The notes: generated by a model from the letters alone, not told the origin. 16,132 nt of DNA from Bin5 sp034428435 (GCA_034428435.1 DAOUHY010000429.1:1-16132); one strand, 5' to 3'; shown: positions 6,630 through 14,185, numbered from the stretch's first letter. Translations and numbers: made by a program.

Positions 6630-7334
6630 CTACCTGTCCGCCTGCGTCTCAGATCTCTTCCGCAGCCGTAACATTCGGCTGCCCCCCCTTTGAAACTCAT
6701 AGGGTACCTCTTCTATTCTAGCCTGAATGTCCCGTGCTGTGAAAGCGTCAATTACACCCCGGACATGCGGCGAAGGCGCCCCCCCGACCTGCAGCAGCGG
6801 AAAAGCCCGCGCCTCCGCGGCCACCCGCAGCATCTCCTCCAGTGCCCTTACATGGAATGCCAGGTCAAACTCCTGGCTATACAGAAACAGAAAATGGGAG
6901 GAAAGTGCCAGGTCGAAACTGTTGTCTTCAAAGGGAAGGTCCGGCAAAGAAGCATCCAGATAGCGTCCCTCATTTAAACCCCGCGCATAGTCGTCCAGAA
7001 ACTTGCGCATGGCCCACATCCGTCGCTGCCCTAAGGCCGGTATCGAAGGCACATAGGTCCACACAAAATCGTCCCGGTTGCGCGCCAGCTGCTCAATGAT
7101 AATGTCGTACGTCTCTTCGACTCTCCTCTCGATCGCCTCCGCCGAAAACGCATACAGCGGATCGACCGAAACCACCGAGTACCCCAACACCGTCATCTCC
7201 GCATTGAAGCTGGCAGGCCCGTCCCCGCACCCGAGAATCCGCCCCCGCAGCTCCCGCTCCCCCAGGTCGAACATCCCGCAGTACTCCTCCATCGTCCTTC
7301 CCCAAGGCACGACACCATCTACCGTAAAGGGCAT
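6630..7334 (-). CDS. Class I SAM-dependent methyltransferase-like protein
   Basis: A 234-residue soluble protein. A Rossmann SAM-binding loop, ILGCGDGPASFN, has Gly35, Gly37 and Gly39, followed by an acidic residue at the end of strand 2 (VVSVDP, Asp58) and a motif-III-like LPFEDNSFDLALSSHFLFLY. The conserved opening PFTVDGVVPWGR resembles a widespread family of uncharacterised predicted methyltransferases. The substrate is unknown. The ATG at 7334 has AGAGG immediately upstream, the same tight arrangement as the first permease gene. It is the first gene of a likely two-gene unit with the cupin. It could instead bind SAM or a related ligand without methyltransferase activity. Confidence 0.8.
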   Translation of the reverse strand: MPFTVDGVVPWGRTMEEYCGMFDLGERELRGRILGCGDGPASFNAEMTVLGYSVVSVDPLYAFSAEAIERRVEETYDIIIEQLARNRDDFVWTYVPSIPALGQRRMWAMRKFLDDYARGLNEGRYLDASLPDLPFEDNSFDLALSSHFLFLYSQEFDLAFHVRALEEMLRVAAEARAFPLLQVGGAPSPHVRGVIDAFTARDIQARIEEVPYEFQRGGSRMLRLRKRSETQADR

Positions 7335-7404
7335 CCTCTATACCTCCGTAACGACTGACTGCAGAGCATTCATACTCACCACTGCAAGCCGTATCACGCA
7401 ATAG

Positions 7405-7428
7405 CAAGATGTACCAAAAGGTATCTTG
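7405..7428. promoter_or_regulatory. Dyad upstream of the methyltransferase-cupin unit
   Basis: CAAGAT (7405-7410) pairs with ATCTTG (7423-7428), and ACC with GGT inside, around an AAAA loop with a two-base bulge. It lies about 70 bp upstream of the methyltransferase start. Operator or RNA hairpin cannot be distinguished. Confidence 0.35.
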
Positions 7429-7612
7429 AGCCGCGTCAGATCTCCTCGTCTTCTTTGTTAGCGTGCATCCCAAAACGGGGGCGAACTTCCCCATGCCTCA
7501 GGTCGCTGCGGAGCCTCAGCCATCTCGAGATTAACTCCGCGTCAGAGTAACCCTTTTTCTGACCACTGACTACTGCAGTTCCGGGCGGTCGGGCCTAGTC
7601 GGCCCTCCCTTG

Positions 7613-7633
7613 TGCGGGGGCTCCGCCCCCGCA
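7613..7633. repeat. GC-rich 9-bp hairpin
   Basis: TGCGGGGGC (7613-7621) and GCCCCCGCA (7625-7633) form a perfect stem around TCC. No T-tract follows. It resembles the GC hairpins of the 1-290 array in style but not in sequence. Confidence 0.6.
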
Positions 7634-7789
7634 ACGCCCCCTCTCCTACAACATGCCTCGTCGACCTGGTGTCAACATTGGTGACGGGTGCCCAATCGAA
7701 CGTGTCTAGCCAGACCACGTCCCGCCTGTCCCCCGCAGACAACACTACGGCACTCTCTCCTCGCTCCTCTCCACTCTCTCCTCGCCCGC

Positions 7790-7935
7790 GTGCCTGCCCT
7801 GCGTTTCTCCAAAAGCCTGTAAACGATTTCCGCCACAGCTGGCATGGATTCCCTGCCAGACTGTTCCCACCCCAAAACTGGGATGCACCCTCTTGGTTAC
7901 CCTCTCTGGTTGGGCCCCCTGATCCATGTTACAAT
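7790..7935 (-). pseudogene. Truncated mobile-element-like fragment (copy A)
   Basis: On the - strand this stretch starts with ATTGTAACATGG (7935-7924) and can be aligned by eye, nearly without gaps, with 10340-10485 beside the transposase. Shared landmarks include a TTGGGG.GGGAA block and a region encoding EIVYRLLE in both copies (here 7830-7807). The differences over those eight codons are all synonymous, suggesting an ancestral coding sequence. Here a TAA lies upstream in that frame, and beyond about 7790 the sequence becomes a purine-rich low-complexity tract. No transposase remains. The coding nature is inferred from one short block. Confidence 0.45.
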
Positions 7936-8084
7936 TAACACACATTCATCCCCAACCGGCATCGCCTGCACTATTCCCTCATTCAATGGCTGCACCTTTC
8001 CGGTCGCACTATACTTCAGCGCAGTAAGGCCAGCGTCTTCAAAGACGGGAAATTGAGGACATGACGTCAGAAAGGAGAGTAACG

Positions 8085-8831
8085 ATGAAAGGAGTCCTGC
8101 TCTGGTGTGTTCTGATTCTTCTGCTGTCCGGTTGTGCCATTGACCAGAGATCCCTTGCGCTCATCCCTGCAACTGGGCCGGTTGAAATTCCCCCTCGTTT
8201 TGCCCAGCACCTCAACTCGTTACAATATCTTGATGAGGTGCCCGCTCTCTTTTTCAACGCGCGGGGCGAACCTGTCGCTGCTCTAGGCACGGAGCAGATG
8301 AAAAACGATCAGTGGTTGCAACTCTGGGCAATGACTGCAATGGAAAATGACGGCTCGCTGGGTTTAGGCAAGACTCTTGAAAAAGGAGAAATCCCGGATG
8401 TGACATTGGATGACCACAAAATAGCCGCAATGTACATGAGCGCCTTTGCCACCGCTGAACTTCTGTGCATCGAGAACAGAACGGAAGTAACAGAATTCGT
8501 CGAGGCGTATGCTGCCGAAGCAACGGACCTGGAAAACATCCAGTTTCCGTACTTGACGGTTATACACGACTTGGCCGCCCGCTTAACGCGGGATTACGAC
8601 TCGTCAGCAGGTGAAACCAACTGCAAGGACTTCCTGGCATCCTTGTCGGGATTTCCCGACGCACGCTCTTTCTGCTTCGGGAGTGCACCCCTTTTTGAAG
8701 CAAATCAGGTTAGAGGTCGGAAAGCCCATATGGAGCGAATGAAGGAGGTCATGGAAAAGTTCGCCTCCTCTCCGCAGTCTCTCCTGCTCTCCTTCGCCAG
8801 TCTGGGTTGCTCGACAGGTGACAACGAATGA
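8085..8831 (+). CDS. Unrecognised lipoprotein
   Basis: A 248-residue predicted lipoprotein. The signal peptide MKGVLLWCVLILLLSG ends in a lipobox with Cys17. The rest is soluble-looking, largely helical and moderately acidic, with several cysteines (for example in ELLCIEN, ETNCKDF, SFCFG and SLGCS) that could form disulfides outside the membrane. The start is ATG 8085 because AAAGGAG (8071-8077) lies seven bases upstream; an in-frame ATG at 8061 would put eight charged residues before the signal peptide. No family was recognised, so no function is proposed. The next gene (DUF402) begins 27 bp downstream on the same strand. Confidence 0.75.
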   Translation: MKGVLLWCVLILLLSGCAIDQRSLALIPATGPVEIPPRFAQHLNSLQYLDEVPALFFNARGEPVAALGTEQMKNDQWLQLWAMTAMENDGSLGLGKTLEKGEIPDVTLDDHKIAAMYMSAFATAELLCIENRTEVTEFVEAYAAEATDLENIQFPYLTVIHDLAARLTRDYDSSAGETNCKDFLASLSGFPDARSFCFGSAPLFEANQVRGRKAHMERMKEVMEKFASSPQSLLLSFASLGCSTGDNE

Positions 8832-8858
8832 ACGTGAAATGATGGCAGACGGCACCCC

Positions 8859-9494
8859 TTGACACCTCGGAAAAGATGCGCATCCCGCTGGTCCTCAGGC
8901 GACCACGTTCTTTTCCGCCAACTCTGGTCAAGCCGCGTCTGGGCCGCAATTCCAGCTACAATAGTCGTAGACAGCAGCGACCTGGTCTCCCTCTACATCG
9001 CACCCGGCACCACTTTCGCTGGCCCCGACTGCTCACGCGACGAGCACCTGCGAGTCGCGGCTAGCGGCGCGTGGAAAACTAAACGTTACGTGTGGACCGA
9101 CCAACACCATCTCTGGTCATCCCTGCCGGGCGAAGCCGCCTCCATCTGGACAATCTGGTCCGCCCCCGACTGGACCCACGTATGCTGGAAAGTCAATCCC
9201 GAAACGCCCCTCAAACGTACGCCCCTCGGCTTCGACACAACCGACCACGTCCTCGACGCCGTCATCAGAGCCGACCTCGCTTCATGGCAACTGAAGGACG
9301 AAGACGAGCTCGCCGTCGCCGTCGAGCTTGGTCTGTTCTCAGTAGCTGAAGCGGAACAGATCCGCCGCGAAACACAGCGCATCGCCCGTGAATGCATTTC
9401 GTCGCGCCGCCGGCAACTCCAAACATGGTCTGCCTGGCGGCCGCCCGCCGGTTGGAACCTTCCCATCCTCTCGTCAAACTGGGAAGCCTCATGA
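8859..9494 (+). CDS. DUF402-family protein, copy 1
   Basis: A 211-residue protein with a DUF402/FomD-like C-terminal half: TPLGFDTTDHVLDAVIRADL then WQLKDEDELAVAVELGLF. The conserved Asp and Glu residues (Asp126, 129, 133, 139 and the KDEDE block near 146-150) are those that bind divalent metal in characterised nucleoside tri/diphosphate phosphatases of this family. The cellular substrate here is unknown. The start is uncertain: TTG 8859 aligns with the better-supported TTG of copy 2, but copy 1 has no good Shine-Dalgarno site and its residues 3-10 are unrelated to copy 2. The duplicated DNA begins at 8888, so copy 1 may be a 5'-replaced duplicate. Confidence 0.75.
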   Translation: MTPRKRCASRWSSGDHVLFRQLWSSRVWAAIPATIVVDSSDLVSLYIAPGTTFAGPDCSRDEHLRVAASGAWKTKRYVWTDQHHLWSSLPGEAASIWTIWSAPDWTHVCWKVNPETPLKRTPLGFDTTDHVLDAVIRADLASWQLKDEDELAVAVELGLFSVAEAEQIRRETQRIARECISSRRRQLQTWSAWRPPAGWNLPILSSNWEAS

Positions 9495-9499
9495 CGTCA
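8888..9499 (+). repeat. 0.6-kb direct repeat, left copy
   Basis: This segment aligns without gaps to 14215-14826 at a constant offset of 5327 bp. It covers nearly all of the DUF402 gene. Similarity starts abruptly at CTGGTCCTCAGG and ends just after the stop codon, at TGACGTCA. Confidence 0.9.
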
Positions 9500-9533
9500 A
9501 AGCACGCGTGAAGAGACAAGGCCTTTCGGTCTT

Positions 9534-9572
9534 GGAAAAGTAGAAAACAGTATACTTACTGTTGGCTTTTCC
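9534..9572. other. Long stem-loop downstream of the transposase
   Basis: Outer arms GGAAAAG (9534-9540) and CTTTTCC (9566-9572) and inner arms AACAGTA (9546-9552) and TACTGTT (9557-9563) pair perfectly around TACT, with a small internal loop. It lies 17 bp beyond the transposase stop codon (9589, - strand). It could be part of an element end or a terminator; no clean T-tract is seen. A weaker hairpin CAAGGCC-TTTC-GGTCTTG (9517-9534) adjoins it. Confidence 0.5.
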
Positions 9573-9588
9573 TACAGAGGGTCTCATG

Positions 9589-10300
9589 CTAGATAGGAAA
9601 GGCCAATTCCTTGATTTTCAGATAGTCACGGCCGCCCAGCAGGCGATTGATGTAAATGCAGAGGGGGTGAGTAGTCAATTTCGTGTAAAGGCGGGCACAG
9701 AGCCCTCTGAAAGTGTGTGCGTGGTTGGTTTCGATCGAGAATTTTGCTTCGAGTTGACTGGTGACTGTTTCGATTATTTGGCGGATCGAGTCGTAGAGGC
9801 GTGAGAAGAGTGCTGGGAGCTGTTTTTCTGGCTTTTGCGCCGTTTGGTGAGTAGGCGGATGCGATTGTATTGCCAGAGTTCCTCAGCTGCTGGTGCACTG
9901 GAGTAGGCCTTGTCGCCGATGACGATGCGGCTGTCGTGTCCTGACAGGAGTTCACGCACGACAGCCAAGTCGCCTTTGCTCGCAGGAGCTAACTCGAAGT
10001 CGATAAGGAGGCCACCCACCGTGATAAGCACATGCAGCTGAAACCGAAAATCATCTTCTTCTTGGAGGGAACGGGTCCATAATCGGCCCCCCAAGCGGCC
10101 AAGTAAACGCGCGATTGCGGCGCCAGATGGAATTGAACCATAGGAATGGGCAGGCTATCGACTACACAGTGTTCGCCCCAATCGAGCGCCATCCCGACCA
10201 ACATCCTGCGTCGCATCTCGTCGATGACCCCCATCAAGTCCCGTCGCAGCCGACTGAAGCGGCTCTGATCCGGTATGATCGGAATCTTATCCCGATGTGC
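9589..10300 (-). pseudogene. DDE transposase, frameshifted (IS982-like)
   Basis: Three frames together encode a DDE transposase. Frame 1 (down to about 10043) has PDQSRFSRLRRDL and VVDSLPIP with the first catalytic Asp (codon 10159-10157). Frame 2 (about 10041-9823) has QLHVLITVGG and IGDKAY with the second Asp (9914-9912). Frame 3 (to the TAG at 9591-9589) has IIETVTSQLEAKFSIE with the catalytic Glu (9771-9769), followed by HTFRGLCARLYTKL and YINRLLGG. Each junction is explained by one missing base in a homopolymer: GGTTTCAG near 10043 and a run of five A (- strand) at 9827-9823. The N-terminus is not intact. The family is assigned from motifs and is uncertain (IS982 or IS4/IS5-like). Inactive unless the gaps are sequencing errors. 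Confidence 0.85.
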
Positions 10301-10316
10301 CTGCCTTTGTACCCCC

Positions 10317-10485
10317 TCACGCGACGTCTCCACCTTCCACCCAAACGCTCCTCTGCCTCTCCAGAAGTCGGTACACAATTTCACCATCTGTCGCCGCGCC
10401 TTCCCCATCTGATCCTTCCCGCCCCAAGAACGGGCTGTACCCCCTAATTGCATCCATTGACCCCCTGTCCCCTCCATGTTACAAT
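10317..10485 (-). pseudogene. Mobile-element-like sequence upstream of the transposase (copy B)
   Basis: From ATTGTAACATGG (10485-10474) leftward this is the partner of the fragment at 7790-7935. An ATG at 10457 opens a 46-codon frame containing GYSPFLGRE and EIVYRLLE (10382-10359) and stopping at TGA 10319-10317. It is out of frame with the transposase segment that follows. It may be the decayed 5' part of the element or of a fused neighbour; no known domain was recognised. Confidence 0.45.
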
Positions 10486-10603
10486 CGACGATCTGGCCTT
10501 CCCAACAAACACTAATTCATGCTATTCCTTGCAGTCGAACTGTAACATGAACTCAACCTTTACTGTCTTTGAAAGCATTTAACATCCATGGAGGAATACT
10601 CAA

Positions 10604-11938
10604 ATGAAAGGAATGACCACTCGACGCGAATTCTTGCGCTGGACCGGTGTCGCCGGAATGGGAATTGCCGCCGCCGCATGTGTCCCCGCTGCCCCCACCG
10701 GCACGACCGACGAAGCCGCGGAGGAAGCGGTTACGCTCCTGGTCTGGGACCAGTGGTCGGGCGGGGGCGCCGACGCCGGTATGCAGCAGCTTGTCGAATC
10801 CTTTACTGAGGCCAATCCCAACATCACTATCGAGCGCGAAGTCTATTCCGGCAACGAGCAGCTGCGCGACCTGCTCAAGACCGCCCTCGGCGCCGGCACC
10901 GGGCCCGATCTGATGTACTATGACCTGGGTGCCTTCGCCCTGCAAGTGCTCGTCAATGCTGATCAACTCATGCCCATGGACGACGCCTACGAACAGTATG
11001 GCTGGGACCAGAAGATCTTCGAATTCGCCCAACAATGGTGCACATTGGAGGGCAAACGCTACGCCATACCCCATGAGCTCGAATTCGAACCGGTCTATTA
11101 CAATAAGACCGCCTACGACGAGCTTGGTCTCCAGATTCCCCAGACACACGCCGAATTCACCGCCAACTGCGAGGCCACGAAAGAAGCTGGCTACATTCCG
11201 ATCACGATCGGCAACGCCGGCCGCGGAGAACTTCGCCATACTTTCGGCTTTCCTCTCAACAATCTGGTCGGAAAGGCCGGCATGGACGACATCACGCTCT
11301 GCGGCGCATCCTGGGACCGGCCCGAAGTGCTGGAAGCCATCAGGATAATCTGTGTCGACTACCTCGAACAGGGCTTCTATCCCCCCGACCCCAACGCCAT
11401 CCCCGGACAGGACGCCAACAATCTCTTCTTCACCGGACAGGCGATACATAAATTGACCGGTACGTGGTGGGTCGGCACCGTGCTGGAGGCCGAAACCGAG
11501 TTCGAGCCCGATATCTACCTCTACCCATCGATCAACGGCAGCGAAGTCCTTCCCCAAGCTTGGCTCGGCTCCGGCTACCAGGTCCCCAAGGACTCCGTTG
11601 ACCCCGATGCCGCCTTCCAATTCATCGACTACCTCTATAGCGATGCAGCCGTGCCGGTGTGGGTCGAAACCGTCAGCGTAGTCCCGCCCATGCCGTTCGA
11701 CGCCGAGAGCCTCAATCTGTCGGACCTGATGAAGAAGGTTCTCTCCATCCTCAGAAGTCCCGATCAGAAATTTGGGTGGATGCCGGCCGGGTTCTCGCCC
11801 CCCGGCGTCTACGACATGATGAATGCCGGCTTCCAGCAGATCCTCGCCGGCGAAAAGACGCCCGAGCAGCAAATGCTCGATCTGCAGGAGCAGTGGCAGG
11901 CGGCCATTGACGGCGGCCAGTACGGCCTGAAGTGCTGA
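10604..11938 (+). CDS. Sugar ABC importer substrate-binding lipoprotein (family 1, Tat-type)
   Basis: The extracytoplasmic receptor of a carbohydrate importer. The 444-residue protein opens with a twin-arginine signal (TTRREFLRW, Arg7-Arg8), a hydrophobic segment and an AAAAC lipobox with Cys26, predicting Tat export and lipid anchoring. The mature part fits MalE/UgpB-like family 1 receptors: VTLLVWDQWSGGGADAGMQQ, then EANPNITIEREVYSG, GTGPDLMYYD, YNKTAYDELGLQIPQT and a C-terminal QQILAGEKTPEQQMLDLQEQW. The ligand is unknown, probably an oligosaccharide or polyol derivative. The ATG at 10604 has GGAGG (10590-10594) nine bases upstream. It is followed by a strong stem-loop and then two permease genes. 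A long frame on the opposite strand is a composition artefact. Confidence 0.95.
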   Translation: MKGMTTRREFLRWTGVAGMGIAAAACVPAAPTGTTDEAAEEAVTLLVWDQWSGGGADAGMQQLVESFTEANPNITIEREVYSGNEQLRDLLKTALGAGTGPDLMYYDLGAFALQVLVNADQLMPMDDAYEQYGWDQKIFEFAQQWCTLEGKRYAIPHELEFEPVYYNKTAYDELGLQIPQTHAEFTANCEATKEAGYIPITIGNAGRGELRHTFGFPLNNLVGKAGMDDITLCGASWDRPEVLEAIRIICVDYLEQGFYPPDPNAIPGQDANNLFFTGQAIHKLTGTWWVGTVLEAETEFEPDIYLYPSINGSEVLPQAWLGSGYQVPKDSVDPDAAFQFIDYLYSDAAVPVWVETVSVVPPMPFDAESLNLSDLMKKVLSILRSPDQKFGWMPAGFSPPGVYDMMNAGFQQILAGEKTPEQQMLDLQEQWQAAIDGGQYGLKC

Positions 11939-11945
11939 GAATCAC

Positions 11946-11987
11946 ACAGGCGTCAGGCCCAGGAAGCAAATCGGGCCTGACGCCTGT
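11946..11987 (+). other. 15-bp stem-loop between receptor and permease genes
   Basis: ACAGGCGTCAGGCCC (11946-11960) pairs perfectly with GGGCCTGACGCCTGT (11973-11987) around a 12-nt loop, eight bases after the receptor stop codon. Only two T follow, so full termination is unlikely. In many binding-protein operons such structures protect the receptor mRNA or attenuate transcription, giving more receptor than permease. Confidence 0.85.
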
Positions 11988-12026
11988 TCGGTGCAGAAAC
12001 TGTCACCCGCCCCTGTAAAATCCTAG

Positions 12027-12974
12027 ATGCAAACACCTTCACCAGCCGGGACGCGCGATCAACAAGCCAGCAGAACACGTAACCTCAGCTGGCGGGGAGT
12101 TCTCAGGCGACACCTGACTGCACTTCTCTTCTTGGCGCCAGCCCTTATCCTCTACGTCACCTTCGTCGCCTACCCTCTCGTCGGCAGTATCGGCCTCAGC
12201 TTTACCAGTTGGGACGGCGTTAATCCGGTCAGAGAGTGGGTGGGCCTGCAAAACTATACGCGCGCGCTCTCTGCAGATGACATAATGCAACAGGCTCTGT
12301 TGCACAACCTGATCTGGATCGTTCTCGAGACCATCATCCCACTTTCAATTGGGCTTCTTCTGGCCACCGTGCTCTGGGACGGCGCACGCGGCCGTACTGC
12401 CTTCCGTACCGTGTTCTTCATGCCCTACGTGCTCGCCACCGTCATCATCGCCATCATCTTCGGCCTGATTTACAACCCCCTGTATGGTGCGCTCAATCAG
12501 TTCCTGCGCGCCGTCGGCCTCGACATGCTGGCCCAAGGCTGGCTCGGCCAACCGAACACGGCTCTCCTATCGCTCATCATGGTGGCAGCCTGGGCAGGTT
12601 ACGGCTTCAACATGACGATCCTGCTCGCCGGACTTCAGAATGTCGACATGGACCTCTTCGACGCCGCCAAAATCGACGGTGCCAATGCCTGGCAGCGCTT
12701 CATCTACGTGACCATCCCCCAACTCAGCCACGTCATTACACTTCTGGTCTCGCTCTCCTTGATCGGGGGCTTCAAAGTCTTCGATCTCGTCTATGTCATG
12801 ACAGCGGGCGGGCCAGGCTACCACACCGAGGTCGTGGCCACCTACATCTTCAAGCAGTCATTCCAGCAGAACTTCGTCGGCTACGGCACCGCACTCTCCA
12901 TTGTCCTGACCGTCATTATCCTCATTGTCTCTGTCCTGTTCATTCGACTGCGCGAACGGGGCGGGGAAACTTGA
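12027..12974 (+). CDS. Sugar ABC importer permease (MalF/UgpA-like)
   Basis: An inner-membrane permease of 315 residues with about six transmembrane segments. The first (about 31-55) reads LTALLFLAPALILYVTFVAYPL, followed by the family's FTSWDG and VGLQNY. The cytoplasmic EAA loop, which contacts the ATPase, is DLFDAAKIDGANAWQRFIYVTIP at about 209-231. The hydrophilic N-terminal ~30 residues are typical of Gram-positive and Chloroflexota homologs. The ATG at 12027 has no clear Shine-Dalgarno site, which with the upstream stem-loop suggests lower expression than the receptor. It ends 4 bp before the next start, so the two permeases are translationally linked. Confidence 0.94.
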   Translation: MQTPSPAGTRDQQASRTRNLSWRGVLRRHLTALLFLAPALILYVTFVAYPLVGSIGLSFTSWDGVNPVREWVGLQNYTRALSADDIMQQALLHNLIWIVLETIIPLSIGLLLATVLWDGARGRTAFRTVFFMPYVLATVIIAIIFGLIYNPLYGALNQFLRAVGLDMLAQGWLGQPNTALLSLIMVAAWAGYGFNMTILLAGLQNVDMDLFDAAKIDGANAWQRFIYVTIPQLSHVITLLVSLSLIGGFKVFDLVYVMTAGGPGYHTEVVATYIFKQSFQQNFVGYGTALSIVLTVIILIVSVLFIRLRERGGET

Positions 12975-12978
12975 ATCC

Positions 12979-13896
12979 ATGCGCGCCAACACCGTCCACC
13001 CCGACCCTGCCGAGACGGCAAGCGATCCCATAGTCCGCACCGCGCCCACACCCGGTTTCGCAACGCACAAGTACGCGCTCATCCTGCGTGAAACCGGCAA
13101 ATACATCCTACTCCTCTTTTTCGCCGTTATCAGCCTGATGCCCTTTGTGTGGATCGTCGGCATCGCTTTGAAGACGAAGAAAGAGTTCTACGACGCCCCC
13201 TTTTCGCTCCCTGCAGTTCCCCAATGGCAGAACCTGGCAACAGCTTGGGACATCGGTCACTTCGGTGAATTCTTCCTGAATTCCGTCATTATCACCCTGC
13301 CAACCGTGGTCGGCGTCCTCATCTGCTGTTCGTTGGCAGGCTACGCCCTGGCCAAGATTGACTTCCTGGGCCGTAACATCCTCTTCTACTTTTTCCTCGC
13401 CGGGATCATCATTCCGTTCCAGGCCATCATGATCCCTCTCTACTACCAACTGCGCGACCTCGGGCTGCTCACCACCTACTTGGCCGGTATTCTCCCCATG
13501 ATCGCACTGGGCATCCCATTTGGCATCTTCCTGATGCGCGCCTTTTTCATGAGTCTGCCAGTCGAACTGATCGACGCCGCCAAAATCGACGGTTGCGGCG
13601 ACTTTGGCGTCTTCTGGCACATTATGGTTCCTCTGGCAAAGCCTGCCCTCTCCACTCTGGGCATCGTCCAGTTTATCGCCTCGTGGAACGCCTTTCTTCT
13701 GCCTCTCCTCTACCTCCAGAAACAGAGCCTGCGCCCCCTGACGCTCGGCCTCCTTTACTTCCAGACCCGCTATGAGTCCGACTACACTCTGATTGCAGCG
13801 GGCATAACGATCATCATCCTACCCATGATACTTGTCTATGTCCTCTTCCAACGCCAGTTCATCGAAGGCCTCACCTCCGGCGCCCTGAAAGGCTGA
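12979..13896 (+). CDS. Sugar ABC importer permease (MalG/UgpE-like)
   Basis: The partner permease of 305 residues, six transmembrane segments. The first is ILLLFFAVISLMPFVWIVGIAL, followed by TKKEFYDAPFSLP and the typical FLNSVIITLPTVVGVLICCSLAGYALAKIDF region. The EAA loop is ELIDAAKIDGCGDFGVFWHIMVPL at about 196-219. The start is ATG 12979, 4 bp after the upstream stop, with a weak GGGGA site; an in-frame ATG at 12925 lies inside the preceding gene. No ATPase gene follows, so this importer must borrow one encoded elsewhere, as MsiK-type shared ATPases do in other bacteria. Confidence 0.94.
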   Translation: MRANTVHPDPAETASDPIVRTAPTPGFATHKYALILRETGKYILLLFFAVISLMPFVWIVGIALKTKKEFYDAPFSLPAVPQWQNLATAWDIGHFGEFFLNSVIITLPTVVGVLICCSLAGYALAKIDFLGRNILFYFFLAGIIIPFQAIMIPLYYQLRDLGLLTTYLAGILPMIALGIPFGIFLMRAFFMSLPVELIDAAKIDGCGDFGVFWHIMVPLAKPALSTLGIVQFIASWNAFLLPLLYLQKQSLRPLTLGLLYFQTRYESDYTLIAAGITIIILPMILVYVLFQRQFIEGLTSGALKG

Positions 13897-14185
13897 ACCT
13901 CGCCGCTCCCTTCACCCGCAAAGCAGACCGAATCACGACAACCTCTGCTGAATACCCTCCACTTACCATCCCCACACCTTGAACAGAACAACCCTTAGCC
14001 GGCAGCGCCAAACCCCATCCACTTCACCTGCGTATTCTGAAACGGATCCGGCCAACCGGTGTTCTTAACTATCGACACCTGTAGCTCGCAAACAACAGGC
14101 TGGCTGAGTCCTGACGGAAAACAGTTCGGACTCTGCATTGACGCGTCCCGGCAAAAGCCATAGTACCGTAAGCGGAAGGCGCACC
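13897..14185. other. Intergenic region with a possible gene remnant
   Basis: No confident gene. The - strand frame 14195-13995 (66 codons) contains a stretch starting CELQVSIVKNTGWPDPFQN that reads like a secreted-protein C-terminus, but no start signal or family was recognised. No terminator hairpin is evident after the permease gene. Confidence 0.3.

Larger units (their letters stand above)
7335..8084. other. Gene-poor, partly decayed intergenic region
   Basis: No convincing gene. It holds a dyad upstream of the methyltransferase gene (7405-7428), a strong GC hairpin (7613-7633), a short hairpin GGGCC-TAGTC-GGCCC (7591-7605), a pyrimidine-rich run (about 7748-7785) and a diverged fragment of a mobile-element-like sequence (about 7790-7935). 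A TATACT at 8010-8015 could be a -10 for the lipoprotein gene, but its -35 is poor. CGTCTTCAAAGACG at 8034-8047 is a small perfect dyad in the leader of that gene. Confidence 0.6.

Noticed and set aside
8010..8015. TATACT as promoter of the lipoprotein gene
   Set aside because: Not listed as a separate feature because no acceptable -35 lies at 16-18 bp; noted only within the intergenic entry.
9086..9466. A 126-codon - strand frame conserved in both DUF402 copies (also 14413-14793)
   Set aside because: Its conservation follows from the DNA duplication. The + strand carries the DUF402 motifs, and the - strand product is Ser/Arg-rich without recognisable features.
9562..9804. 80-codon + strand frame with valine-rich sequence
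   Set aside because: It is antisense to the C-terminal segment of the transposase, whose catalytic Glu region is clear.
10553..11872. A 439-codon open frame on the - strand
   Set aside because: It lies wholly opposite the well-supported sugar receptor gene, reads as low-complexity Gly/Val/Asp-rich sequence and has no family motifs; it is a codon-bias shadow.
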